Shown in pieces: positions 32,810-43,200 of a stretch of DNA of 64,000 nt. The notes beneath the pieces are model-generated. The model was not told the origin of the DNA. It made no database searches and was given only the letters and a program-made list of their open reading frames with translations. Each line of letters starts with the position of its first letter. Position 1 is the stretch's first letter. Made by a program: the position numbers and the translations under genes. The stretch is from DASVTU01 sp036387415 (GTDB lineage: Bacteria; Acidobacteriota; Blastocatellia; Pyrinomonadales; Pyrinomonadaceae), in contig DASVTU010000034.1 in the NCBI GenBank assembly GCA_036387415.1, positions 39,626 to 103,625 of the forward strand, read 5' to 3'.

Positions 32810-34691
32810 ATTTGTTTCCTTTTCCTTCGACGAGTGTGATGGTGCGGTCGATGGCGGGGATGTCGAAAGTTTCGGTTGCGCCGCTCGGCCAGTGGACTTC
32901 GAGGCGGTCGATTTTGGTGGCTGTGCCGAGGCCGAAGAAGATGGCGGGGTCGTTTTGTGAAGAGTAGCCTGCGCCGCTGAGGGCGTCGCCGCGTTGACGC
33001 AGTTTTCCGGTGGTGACGTAGACGAGCGCTCCCGTCGCGTCTCTAGGACTCCGCTTCGAGACATCTCCGACGAGTCGCAGACGCAGCCAGTGTTGGTTCT
33101 TCGTGTCGGTGACGTTACGGAGGACGGTGGGTGCGCTGTTGATGTTGTTGAGCACTACGTCGAGCCGGCCGTCCGCATCGAGGTCGCCGACGGCGAGGCC
33201 GCGCGCCGTCCATGCCGTCGCCAAACCGCTTCCGGGCGCAGCCGCGATGCGCTCGAATCTTCCGTTCGTCATGTTGCGAAACAGAAGCATCTGCTGCGCG
33301 TAGCTCGTTCCCCACTGGTTTTTATCGACCAACGGATAAACGTGGCCATTGGCGACGATGACATCCTTCCAGCCGTCGTTATCGTAGTCCATGAAACTTG
33401 TGCCCCAACCGAGGAAGGGAAGCGTCGTCTCGCCGTGTCCGGCCTGAAAGGTCATGTCGGTGTAGTTGCCGTCGCCGTCGTTGTGATAGAGCGTGTTGGA
33501 ATCGTCTGAGAAGTTGGTGATGTAGAAATCGACGCGACCGTCGTTGTCGTAGTCGCCGACGCCGAGACCCATTCCGGCCTGCTCGCGCCCGTTCTCGTTC
33601 AAGGCGACGCCCGAAGGGTAGCCCATCTCCTCAAACATTCCGCCGCCTTTGTTGACGTAAAGCTGTTTGGGAGTCGAATCGTTGACGACGAGGAGGTCAA
33701 TCAAATCGTCGTCGTTGGCATGGACGAAGACGGACGAGAAACCGTAGTAGCCTTGCGGGTCGTTGGTGCCTGTTTTCTGACTGACATCCTCGAAAGTGCC
33801 GTCGGGCTTTTGATGATAGAGCGTGTCGCCTTCGCCTTTAAGTCCACGCGGCCCGCACATGACGTTGACGCCGCGAAACTGGCAAAAGTTCTGCGTGAGT
33901 TGGCCGGGCTTGTTCGCATCCGAAGGACTCGGCGGAAGGTTGTTCAAATCGAAATCGACGTAGCCGGGGACGAAAAGGTCGAGACGCCCGTCGCGGTCGT
34001 AGTCGCCAAAGGTCGCGCCCGTGCTCCAACCACGTCGCGCGACGCCCGATTTTTCGGCCACATCGGTAAACGTCCCGTCGCCGTTGTTGCGGTAGAGACG
34101 CGAGACGCCGAAATTGCCGACGTACATATCCGCATCACCGTCGTTATCATAATCACCCACGGCGACGCCCATGCCCCAACGCTCATTGGCGACGCCCGCG
34201 CGCGTCGTCACATCTTCAAAACGCCAGTTGCCAAGATTGCGATAGAGCGCAGCGCGCGGCGGTTTCTCTTTCGCGCCGCGTGTGATGGCGAGCGTCGAGC
34301 CGTTGATGAGATAGATGTCGAGCCAGCCGTCGTTGTCGTAGTCGAAGACGGCGACGCCGCCCGATACCGTCTCCACGATGTAATCCTTCGACGCTCCACC
34401 AGACACATGACGAAAGGCGGCGAGCGCGGTCTTGGCCGTCACGTCTTCAAAAATCACAGGCGCTTTTGGGTCTGTGATATTGACCGTGCGCCGCGTCGTG
34501 TAAGCACGCGCGCCTGCCGTGGAAACGCCGCCCATCCCTTGAGACGGCGACGGGGGATTGGTCGTCGCGGGTGTCGGCGTCGCCTGCGGAGTCTGCGCGA
34601 GGAGAGAAGCAGGCGCGACGAACAACAGCAAAACGGCAAGCGCCGAGAGAGCGCGTCTCTGTAACCCGCGCGATGATAAAACCATTGACAT
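32808..34691 (-). CDS. Secreted CRTAC1-like protein (FG-GAP repeats, ASPIC/UnbV)
   Basis: A 627-residue exported protein: the signal peptide ends at SLLAQ. A Pro/Thr-rich linker is followed by many FG-GAP/VCBS-type blades with DxDxDGxxD calcium loops (VFDYDNDGWLDIYLINGS, GVAVGDYDNDGDADMYVGNF, GDYDRDGRLDLFV, GVGDYDNDGRVDFYITNF, MDYDNDGWKDVIVANGH, VGDLDADGRLDVVLNNIN). The end is an ASPIC/UnbV domain (HWLRLRLVG, GDALSGAGYSSQNDPAIFFG, LEVHWPSGATETF). It is probably a calcium-stabilised beta-propeller at the cell surface. A paralogue lies directly upstream on the same strand. Confidence 0.9.
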   Translation of the reverse strand: MSMVLSSRGLQRRALSALAVLLLFVAPASLLAQTPQATPTPATTNPPSPSQGMGGVSTAGARAYTTRRTVNITDPKAPVIFEDVTAKTALAAFRHVSGGASKDYIVETVSGGVAVFDYDNDGWLDIYLINGSTLAITRGAKEKPPRAALYRNLGNWRFEDVTTRAGVANERWGMGVAVGDYDNDGDADMYVGNFGVSRLYRNNGDGTFTDVAEKSGVARRGWSTGATFGDYDRDGRLDLFVPGYVDFDLNNLPPSPSDANKPGQLTQNFCQFRGVNVMCGPRGLKGEGDTLYHQKPDGTFEDVSQKTGTNDPQGYYGFSSVFVHANDDDLIDLLVVNDSTPKQLYVNKGGGMFEEMGYPSGVALNENGREQAGMGLGVGDYDNDGRVDFYITNFSDDSNTLYHNDGDGNYTDMTFQAGHGETTLPFLGWGTSFMDYDNDGWKDVIVANGHVYPLVDKNQWGTSYAQQMLLFRNMTNGRFERIAAAPGSGLATAWTARGLAVGDLDADGRLDVVLNNINSAPTVLRNVTDTKNQHWLRLRLVGDVSKRSPRDATGALVYVTTGKLRQRGDALSGAGYSSQNDPAIFFGLGTATKIDRLEVHWPSGATETFDIPAIDRTITLVEGKGNK

Positions 34692-34834
34692 CAAAACAAT
34701 CTCACTTATCAGAACGAAGTAAACCGGGTCACGCTCGACCCCTTGAAACAAACATAAGTTTCACCCCGCCGCATGTCAACGCACGACCATAATCCGTTAG
34801 CAAAGCGGCGTGCTGACGTAGCAGCAAATACGGC

Positions 34835-36703
34835 TCAGCGTTCGTTAATCGTCAGGTACTTGTCAATCGCCGGAGCGGTAAGGGTTTGCGTCTTGCCGCC
34901 CGGCCAGCGTACTTCGACGGTGCGGACGCCGACGCCCGTGCCGAGGCCGACGATGATACGCGGGTCGTTGGACGAGAGATAACTGCCTGCCGCCGTTGCG
35001 TCGTAGGTTTGCTTGACACCTGCTGCGTCTGTGACGATGACGCGTGCGCCGAGTCCGTGGCGGTTGGATTTTGCGCCGGAGAGCGCGATGCCGAGCCAGT
35101 GGTTTCGTGTGCCGTTGTTGCGGAGCAGGACGGGCGCGGCGTCGGTCGTGGCGATAACGATGTCGGTGTCGCCGTCGTTGTCGAGGTCGCCGAAGGCAGC
35201 ACCGCGCGCGGCGAGCGGAGTGTTGAAAGTTGTTCCGGCGGAAGCGGAGACGTTGACGAAGCCTTTGGCGGTGTTGCGGAGAAGCAGCGGCGACTGTTTA
35301 TAGGTCAAGTAGGTCGAAGTCTTTTCGATGGTGTCGAGAACGTGGCTTTGCGCGACGAAGATGTCGCGGAGGCCGTCGTTGTCTGCGTCGAGGAAACGCG
35401 CGCCCCAACCGGAATAGAGCAGCGTGATTTGACCGATACCGGTGGTGTTGGTGGTGTAGGTGAAGGAGAGGTCGCCGTTGTTGCGAAAGAGCGGATAGGT
35501 TTCGTTGGAGAGGGCGGTGATGAAGATGTCGGGGTGGCCGTCGTTATCGTAGTCGCCCGTATCGACGCCCATTCCGGCGAAGGTCTTGCCGTTTTCGTCG
35601 TAGCCCGCACCGGAGACGAGCGCGACATCATCAAACGTCCCGTCGGGTTGGCGATGATAGAGCGACTGGCGGACGCTATCGTTGGCGACGAAAACATCCA
35701 TCCCTCCGTCGCCGTCGAAATCTGCGAAGGCGACGCCGAGACCTTTGCCCGCGGGGTCGGCGATGCGGGTCGTCGTGCTCACGTCTTCGAAAGTCGCGTC
35801 GGGTTTTTGGCGAAAGAGGATGTTGGAGGCGCCTTTGAAGTTGTCCGGGTGGCAATATGCGCGGAAGCCTGGGCGCGGCTCGCCGCAGTAGATTGTGCCG
35901 CGCTCGAAATCCCAATCCATGTAGCGCGCGACGAAGAGGTCGAGACGCCCGTCGCGGTCGTAGTCGAGCCAGCCCGTGCTCGTTGACCAACCGCTCGCGG
36001 CGACATTCGCGCGTCGCGTCACGTCTTCAAACGTCCCGTCGCCGCGATTGCGATAGAGCGTGTTCGCGCCGTAGGCGGTGACGTAGAGGTCTGTGAAGCC
36101 GTCGTTGTCATAGTCGGCTGCCGCCGCGCCCATCGAATAGCCGTTGCCGCGTACGCCCGCGCGCTCCGTCACATCTTCAAAGGTCGCGTCCGGTTTTTGA
36201 CGATAGAGACGATTCCAGAAACGCGCGTCGCGTTTGTCGGGCATGGCGCCGCGTGGCATCGGGTCTTCGAGTCGCGCGCCGTTGGTGAAGTAGAGGTCGA
36301 GGCGACCGTCGTTGTCGTAGTCCAACATGGCGACGCCGCCGCCCATCGTTTCGAGTAGATACTTTTGCGATGTGGGCGAGGCGGCATGCTTGAAGGTGAC
36401 GCCGCTTTGCGCGGTGATGTCGGTGAAGGTGACGGGCGAAGGCGCTTGCGGAGCGGACGACGGCGGACGACGTACAGCGTCGCCGCTGCCGCTGTATGCA
36501 CGACCCGTACGCGCAGGCGTGGGCGTCGCGGTCGGAGTCGGCGCGGGCGTTGGTGTCTGCACTGGAGTCTGCACGGGAGCGACGCTGTTGGTGGTGTGGC
36601 GGACGAAGGCGTGGGAGGGATTTTCCGCGCGCAGTAGTAGCGGGAGAGCGAGCAGGACGAGTACACAGAGACGCAAGGCGAAGCCGCTTTGTGATTTCTT
36701 CAT
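34835..36703 (-). CDS. Secreted CRTAC1-like protein (second copy)
   Basis: A 622-residue paralogue of its downstream neighbour with the same order: signal peptide (LRLCVLVLLALPLLLRA), Thr/Pro-rich linker with TPAPTPTATPTPARTG, FG-GAP blades (MLDYDNDGRLDLYFTNGA, AADYDNDGFTDLYVTAYG, LDYDRDGRLDLFVARYM, FADFDGDGGMDVFVAND, TGDYDNDGHPDIFITALS, DADNDGLRDIFVAQSH, GDLDNDGDTDIVIATTD) and a C-terminal ASPIC/UnbV domain (LGIALSGAKSNRHGLGARV, SSNDPRIIVGLG, VEVRWPGGKTQTL). The two genes are ~145 bases apart and may be one transcript. Binding partner unknown. Confidence 0.9.
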   Translation of the reverse strand: MKKSQSGFALRLCVLVLLALPLLLRAENPSHAFVRHTTNSVAPVQTPVQTPTPAPTPTATPTPARTGRAYSGSGDAVRRPPSSAPQAPSPVTFTDITAQSGVTFKHAASPTSQKYLLETMGGGVAMLDYDNDGRLDLYFTNGARLEDPMPRGAMPDKRDARFWNRLYRQKPDATFEDVTERAGVRGNGYSMGAAAADYDNDGFTDLYVTAYGANTLYRNRGDGTFEDVTRRANVAASGWSTSTGWLDYDRDGRLDLFVARYMDWDFERGTIYCGEPRPGFRAYCHPDNFKGASNILFRQKPDATFEDVSTTTRIADPAGKGLGVAFADFDGDGGMDVFVANDSVRQSLYHRQPDGTFDDVALVSGAGYDENGKTFAGMGVDTGDYDNDGHPDIFITALSNETYPLFRNNGDLSFTYTTNTTGIGQITLLYSGWGARFLDADNDGLRDIFVAQSHVLDTIEKTSTYLTYKQSPLLLRNTAKGFVNVSASAGTTFNTPLAARGAAFGDLDNDGDTDIVIATTDAAPVLLRNNGTRNHWLGIALSGAKSNRHGLGARVIVTDAAGVKQTYDATAAGSYLSSNDPRIIVGLGTGVGVRTVEVRWPGGKTQTLTAPAIDKYLTINER

Positions 36704-36970
36704 TAATGGTTATGATGACGGGAGATGTTAATCAGTTATGCGCCTCTCGGCAGCGACGATAGCGGCGGCCAGCACGCGAAACATCCTGACTGCGAGTTGA
36801 AAAAACATTCTACAATTCTCCCGACAGCAGCGACAAATCAAGAGAGTCGTATTCGTGGCGACGCGTGCGCCGTTTCGTCCGTCTCTCACACGCGCCGCTT
36901 TTGTTTGCCGTATGCTTCCGTGTCTCTAGTGACAAATACATTTTAATTTAAGTCAGCATCTTCATTATCT

Positions 36971-38008
36971 ATGCAGCACATTCGATATTCAGCCGCCGCC
37001 TGTCAGACCGACCAACCGAACCCCGTCGAACGACGCGAGATGCGCCGCAACACCGACCGCATCTGCTCCATGATTGATTCGGCGGTGGCGGGGAGTGCAC
37101 CGTTTCTGCCCGTGCGTCTCGTCGTGTTTCCTGAGTTCGCGCACGCCGCGCCCGTGTTTGCGACCGCCGCCGAGTTACATGAAAAACTCGCCGTCGAGAT
37201 TCCAAACGAGCACACGGAACGCCTCGAACAGAAGGCGCGCGAGCACGACATCTATATCCAGACCGGAACCATGCTCGAACGCGACGCCCGTTGGCCGGGA
37301 CACGTTTTCAACACGACGTGTCTCATCGGGCCGGAGGGCGTCGTCTACAAATATCGCAAGGTCAACACATGGATTCCCTACGAGGTGCACACCAGTCCGC
37401 ACGACCTCGAAGGCTACGACGAACCGCTCTTTCCCGTCGCCGACACACCCATCGGTCGCATCGGTTGCGCCATCTGTTACGACTGGCTGTTTCCCGAATC
37501 GCTTCGCCAGTTGGCGGCCAACGGCGCGGAGGTGCTGGTGCGCGTGTCGGCCTACATGGATCCGTGGGGCGCGACCGCGCCGATGGATTGGTGGACGGTG
37601 ATTAATCGCGCGCGTGCGATGGAGAACATGGCCTACGTGGTCGCCGCCAATCAGGGCGCGAGCCTGAAACACTATCCGCCCTATTCTTGGCCGGGCGGGA
37701 GTCAGGTAGTCGATTTTGAAGGGCGCGTGTTGGCGGAAGCCTCCGCGGGGCCGGGCGAACGCATCGTGGTCGCGCCCGTGGACATCTCTGCGCTCCGACA
37801 TGAACGCGCGGCGCGACGCGGCCATCACATGCTCGCGCACCTTCGCACCGAAGCCTATCCGGTCTACTCCGCGCACCAGTACCCGCCGATGCTTGCCGAA
37901 CAACAAGCAGCCCGAGCCGCGACGCAACACACGCCGTCCTACGAACGCAACAACGAGTTGATTGATGCCGCGAAGCGACAACTCCCGTCCAGCGAGGTCG
38001 AGAAGTAG
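36971..38008 (+). CDS. Carbon-nitrogen hydrolase (nitrilase superfamily)
   Basis: A 345-residue amidase-type hydrolase, probably cytoplasmic. The Glu-Lys-Cys triad is visible: Glu55 in VVFPEFAH, Lys130 in YRKVNTWIPYEVH and Cys169 in CAICYDWLFPE. The C-terminal ~50 residues extend beyond the core domain. The family cleaves amides, carbamoyl groups or nitriles; the insertion DWWTVINRARAMENMAYVVA is usual for amidases. I cannot name the substrate. It stands alone, divergent from the CRTAC1-like pair across ~270 bases in which I recognise no element. Confidence 0.88.
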   Translation: MQHIRYSAAACQTDQPNPVERREMRRNTDRICSMIDSAVAGSAPFLPVRLVVFPEFAHAAPVFATAAELHEKLAVEIPNEHTERLEQKAREHDIYIQTGTMLERDARWPGHVFNTTCLIGPEGVVYKYRKVNTWIPYEVHTSPHDLEGYDEPLFPVADTPIGRIGCAICYDWLFPESLRQLAANGAEVLVRVSAYMDPWGATAPMDWWTVINRARAMENMAYVVAANQGASLKHYPPYSWPGGSQVVDFEGRVLAEASAGPGERIVVAPVDISALRHERAARRGHHMLAHLRTEAYPVYSAHQYPPMLAEQQAARAATQHTPSYERNNELIDAAKRQLPSSEVEK

Positions 38009-38066
38009 CAGCTTTTCGATAGACGCTTAAAAATTCGCCACGGCTCAGGCCGGGAGTCCGGCGCGG

Positions 38067-39812
38067 CTACCGCGCTAAAACATAGACGTGGTACTTCGTA
38101 TCGTTGACTCTCTGCCAACCGCTCGCCGAAGCGCCGTCGGGCGCACTGTCAGCGACGACGACTTTGGCTCCCGTACGCGCAAAAAGTTCGATGATGCGAG
38201 TTTGCGCCGACGAATCCGCCGCCCAAAATTCCTCCACATCCGTCGCAGGGGCTTCCAGAGAACCCGAAGTTATTTCGGCAACTATCCGCACGCGCGCCAG
38301 TCGCGCCCACAGAGCGTTGAAGCCATAGCCGATTGACGCTACCTCGTCGTCGCGTTCGACGTCCATCCGCTTCAAACCCTCCGCAACCTGCCAGTGTGGC
38401 GAGTCCGACACGTCCTCTCCGCGCGTCAAGTTGTGAACCAGAGAACGCGCCGCGACAAACGTCGAAGGAACAAAACCGACGAGTAAGACCGAGGCGACGA
38501 CGACCGCGATACACGCCGCCAGCCTTTCACCCGCGCGCCTCTCCGCAAGACGCACACCGGAAAAGAGTCCCAACGCGAGAAGCACAATGAAGACCGCGAC
38601 ATATCTGGCTTCAACGCGCACCAACGCGTACATTCCCATCGCCGCCAGCGCAGGTAGCAGCAAGTACCACTGTTCCGCAAGTCTCTTGAGACACGACGAC
38701 GGGCGTCTGCAACCCGACAGGAAAAGTATCAGAAAGCCGACCATCCAGACCGCTTGCCATTTGGCAAAAAGAATGTTGTAGAGGATGGCAACATTTCTCT
38801 TTAAGACACGGCGTTGCCCCGCAAAATCGAAACGCGCGCGGACGCCTTCATACCAGTACGAAGGGTCGTACCACGGAGCGTAGGTCGCTTTGATGGGCGT
38901 GCGAAATTCGTAGACGGCGGGCGCATCATGAACTTTTCTCGTCGGATGCGCGGGCGTGCCGTTGCCGCGCGGCTCGCCTTGCCAGTGAACATGGAGAGTA
39001 GTTTGATTGACGTACCACGCGTAGTTCAGCATCCCGCTATCGCCGAATGTGAGACGCCCTTTAGCGAGGGACAGCGGAACAAAGTATAAACTCCCGACGG
39101 CGAGGAAAACGCACAGTGCCAGCGACGCGCGCGGCACTGCTCTGCGAAGATTCCCGAACGCGAACAGGCTCGACAGTAAAAAGACGAAGGCCAACGGAAA
39201 CATCGACGCCTTCGCGAGATAACCGAAGCCGAGAACGACGCCCAACGCCGCGAACTCCAACCAACCCGCGCGCCCTCCACGAATCCGCAACAGAATAGCC
39301 GTCGCGAGGTAGACGGATGCCGACATCAACATGTCCGGCGTGACGGCGGCGAGGCCGTTCAAGTAGAGCGCCGCCCACATGAACAACGGATAACCGAGCA
39401 CCGTCCACGCCCACGTCGGCAGAGGCTTCCTTGCGTCGCTAGTCGCGCCGTCTCTGTGTCCATGAAGGTAACGAATCATTTCGTGTAGGAAAAAATCGAA
39501 ACAGATGAGCGCCAAAAGGTAAATGATGAAATTGACGAAATGCACCAGCGGCACTTCCCAATACGCCGTCGGCTCGACGACCGCCAACACGAATCCTATC
39601 AACCACCCGTAGAGCGGACTCCACAGCCCGTTAAACGCCATGCTCCAATCGCCGCGCATGGCGGCATCGCCCATGTCGAGATAGGAGATGCCGTCGGGGT
39701 TCATCGCGTGGCGCGCGTTCCATGCGTGCAGCGCGCCCAACAGCGCAGCCAAAAGACAAAAAATCACTCGCAGCCCACGATGCACGTCGCTTTGATTAGT
39801 CGTCGCCTGCAT
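38067..39812 (-). CDS. Polytopic membrane protein, GT-C glycosyltransferase-like
   Basis: A 581-residue inner-membrane protein with roughly ten hydrophobic helices and a ~120-residue C-terminal soluble part. The first loop contains NPDGISYLDMGDAAMRGDW, which resembles the acidic motif of lipid-sugar-dependent (ArnT/PMT, GT39-like) transferases. A large loop near residue 300 has TPIKATYAPWYDPSYWYEG. I infer transfer of a sugar from a polyprenyl carrier on the periplasmic face, but the acceptor is unknown. The ATG used gives MQATTNQSDVH; a TTG four codons upstream with GGA before it is an alternative. Confidence 0.65.
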   Translation of the reverse strand: MQATTNQSDVHRGLRVIFCLLAALLGALHAWNARHAMNPDGISYLDMGDAAMRGDWSMAFNGLWSPLYGWLIGFVLAVVEPTAYWEVPLVHFVNFIIYLLALICFDFFLHEMIRYLHGHRDGATSDARKPLPTWAWTVLGYPLFMWAALYLNGLAAVTPDMLMSASVYLATAILLRIRGGRAGWLEFAALGVVLGFGYLAKASMFPLAFVFLLSSLFAFGNLRRAVPRASLALCVFLAVGSLYFVPLSLAKGRLTFGDSGMLNYAWYVNQTTLHVHWQGEPRGNGTPAHPTRKVHDAPAVYEFRTPIKATYAPWYDPSYWYEGVRARFDFAGQRRVLKRNVAILYNILFAKWQAVWMVGFLILFLSGCRRPSSCLKRLAEQWYLLLPALAAMGMYALVRVEARYVAVFIVLLALGLFSGVRLAERRAGERLAACIAVVVASVLLVGFVPSTFVAARSLVHNLTRGEDVSDSPHWQVAEGLKRMDVERDDEVASIGYGFNALWARLARVRIVAEITSGSLEAPATDVEEFWAADSSAQTRIIELFARTGAKVVVADSAPDGASASGWQRVNDTKYHVYVLAR

Positions 39813-40289
39813 GTCAGGTATCAAAATTCCACGCGATTTATGCGAAACGTCGACGGTTTCCGTGGCTTTTCATTTCGTCCTCGCGATTGTAGAGAAACCA
39901 AAGCCAATCTCATAAATACTTTTGCTTTTTGACGAACGCCTCGCCACGCGACCTTGAAAGTGTCCAAGATGTTGCTTCTCCGTGAAAGATTTGCGATTGC
40001 TTCCGTGGAAAGTTGCGCCCGTGTTCCCCGTTTGTGTTAAAAATGAATTGACAGCCAGTTAAATCTGTATTAAAAAACTTACTTCGTTCGGTCAGGCAAC
40101 AAACTACCAAACCGACGAAAACCCGACAACAATTTCTTGGTCTTTATCGTCAAGCACTGCATTAGGCATTAAAGCATTTAGTTTTTCCATCCATTTAGTA
40201 GCTGCCTTTCACGACAGGTTCATCCGGCGGTTTCGGCTGGACGACTGTTAGGTGAAGGGCAATCGGTCTATCCATTAGCGAGGTTGTCC
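39813..40289 (+). other. Upstream region of the Oar-like receptor gene
   Basis: This ~475-base gap between divergent genes has no convincing gene. It includes a sigma-70-type promoter candidate and the word GGCAACAAAC also found before the ROK gene. The right half is A/T-richer than its surroundings. Confidence 0.5.
40048..40076 (+). promoter_or_regulatory. Candidate sigma-70 promoter for the Oar-like receptor
   Basis: TTGACA is followed after 17 bases by TAAAAA in an A/T-rich stretch. The leader to the start codon would be about 205 bases. The -35 box is a consensus match; the -10 box is weak. Confidence 0.35.
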
Positions 40290-43200
40290 ATGACGAATCA
40301 CAGAAGAACCCCCTTCCTACGTGTCTCTGCCTTCGCATTGTTGCTCGCCCTCTGTGCAGTTTCGGCGCTGGCGCAAACGAACAAGGGAAACATCACGGGG
40401 AATATTACAGACCCCAACGGCGCGGCTATCACCAACGCCACCGTTAAAATCACCAACACGGGCACGGGCACTGTGCGCGAAGTTCCGACCAACGACGAAG
40501 GAAACTACACCGCGCCGCTCCTCGATGTCGGCATCTACACGGTCGAAGTCACCGCGCCCAACTTTCAGGGACAACGGCGTGACGAAGTCAGACTGCAAAC
40601 GGCTGAAACGCTCGGCCTCGACTTTGTGCTGCAAGCAGGTCAGGTCGGCGACATCGTGACGGTGACGGCGGAAGCCCCGCTCGTCCAGACCGAGACGAGC
40701 GACCGGGGCAGCGTCGTGACCGGACGCGAAATCACCGAACTCCCGCTCGCCGGACGCAACTTTACGCAGCTTGCAACGCTGACGCCCGGCGTGGCGCGTG
40801 CCGTCGCAGGCCCACTCACCGAAGCGGGCGTCTTTAATCAGGGCGACCCCAACGCGGGCGGCGGCGGCCCCGGCGGCAGCGACGCGCGCGGTTCCAGCGA
40901 AGGCGCACGCTTCTCGCGTTCGGGCGGCGCGCAGTTGACCGTCAACGGGCAGCGACCGACCAACAACAACTTCTCGCTCGACGGCGTGGACAACAACGAA
41001 CCACAGTTCGGTACCATCGGCGTCTTCCCCAATCCTGACGCCATCGCCGAATTCCGCGTCTCGACCAGCGTGCCGCCCGCCGAAGTCGGGCGTGCCGCCG
41101 GAGCCGTCATCAACACCACGACCAAATCCGGCACCAACGAATATCACGGCTCGCTCTACTACTACGGCGAAAACTCCGCGCTCAACGCCTATCACCCCGT
41201 GCTCAAGACCGACCGCGCCGAGGCTGCCGCACGCGGCGACCTCGTTCTGCCGACCAAAGCTCTGGTGCAGGTCAACGAGTTTGGCGGAACCATCGGCGGA
41301 CGCATCATCCGCGACCGCACCTTCTTCTTCGTCGATTATCTCGGACAGCGCAACAACCTGCCGATTCCGGCCAACACCGTCGTCCCGACCGCTGGTTCGC
41401 GCAACGGCGACTTCTCGCAATTTACAGGCTTTCGCGGCGTCGCCGTCGATAGCGGCGGCGGCAGAAGTTTTCCCACCGTCGGCACTCTGCTCGACCCGCG
41501 CACCGGACAGCCTTTCCCCAACAACCGTATTCCAGACAATCGCATCAACGCCGTCGGTCGCGCCTATCTGAACGCGTACCCGTTGCCCACGGTCAACATC
41601 AACAACCCCGGCCAGTTCTGCGACCCTTGCACCGGACCCAATTTCTTTACCACGCGCAGCAACAAAGAGACCATCGACGCCATCGGCATCAAGTTAGACC
41701 ACCGTCTGAGCGACAACAATTCCATCAACGGTCGTTTCACTTACCAGAATCAATCGCGCGTCCGTGGCAACCTCTTTCCCGACACGCCGACCGCAGGCTT
41801 CGGCGCGGGCGAAGAACTCGGCAACACGCGACAACTGCTCATCACCGACACGCACACCTTCAGCCCGACGCTTCTCAACGAGTTTCGCTTCGGTCTGACC
41901 AAGATTGACATCCAGATTCAAAACTGCGGCATCGGCGGCGCGTGCGGCGTCAGCGAATCGTTCGCGCAGGACATCGGCATCCCAAACGTCAACGATGGTT
42001 CGTTCGAGCGTTCGGGCGGCGCGTTGATTGGCAACACGGGCGCGGGCTTCCTTGAGTTCACGGGCGACGGCGGCCCCTTCATCGTCAGCAGCACCAACCC
42101 CTACTTCGCAGATTCCTTGACCATCATCCACGGCAGCCACGTCAGCAAACTCGGCGGCGAATTGCGTCTCCGCAATCTCGACACGTTTGACGGCGGTCGC
42201 AACGGCGGCGTCAAGGGTCAGTTTCAGTTCAACGACCAAGGGCCGATTGCTAACCTCCTCGTTCCTGGTCAGGTCTGCCCTGCCGAATCGATCGCACCGG
42301 GCGGTCGTTGCTTCGTCGACCCGACCGGACTTCCGTACGGCGGCGCGGGCAATTCGCAGGCCAACATCCTGCTCGGCGTCGGCGCGAATTTCGTCTCCAA
42401 CGGCAGCATTCCGGGCGGCAGTTTCGTCCTCCGCTCGCCGGAGTTCGGCCTCTTTATTCAGGACGACTGGAAGGTCAACGACAACCTGACCTTGAACTAC
42501 GGTCTGCGCTACGACATCTTCCCGTCGGCGACGGAGAAGGATGGTCGCCTGAGCAATTTCGACATCAACACGCGTCGCGTCGTGGTCGCTTCCGGCAGCG
42601 GCGACCGTCTCATCAAAACCGACAAGAACAACTTTGGCCCGCGCTTCGGCTTCGCCTACGCCTTCGGCTCGGAGAAGAAGATGGTCGTACGCGGCGGCTA
42701 CGGCTTGCTCTACACGCTCGACGGCGTAGACAATCCGCCGCTTATCCGCAATCCGCCATTCACCAATCAGACCAGCATCGGCAGCAACGCTTTCGACGCG
42801 GGTGGCCGTACAACGCCCTTCAACTTCCTGACCGGCCCGCCGCCCGTGCCCACGGTTGACCCGGCCAATCTGCCGACCAACTTCATCTACTTCTATCAGG
42901 AGCCGCAGCAGAAGACGGCCTCCGTCCATCAGATGCAGTTGAGTTTCCAGTATCAATTCGCCAGAGACTACTCGATTGACATCGGCTACGTCGGCAACCG
43001 CTCGAAGAACCTGCTCGCCACGCGCGACCTCGGAGCGGGCGGAACCGCGCAGGGGCGAAACGCTCTCGGACAGTTCCTCGACGCAGTGGTCGCCTACGAG
43101 AATCGCGCGGCGGCGCAATACGATTCGATGCAGGTGCAGGTACAGAAACGCCTGTCGAACAACGTGCAGGGGCAAATCTCCTACACCTGGGGACACGCGA

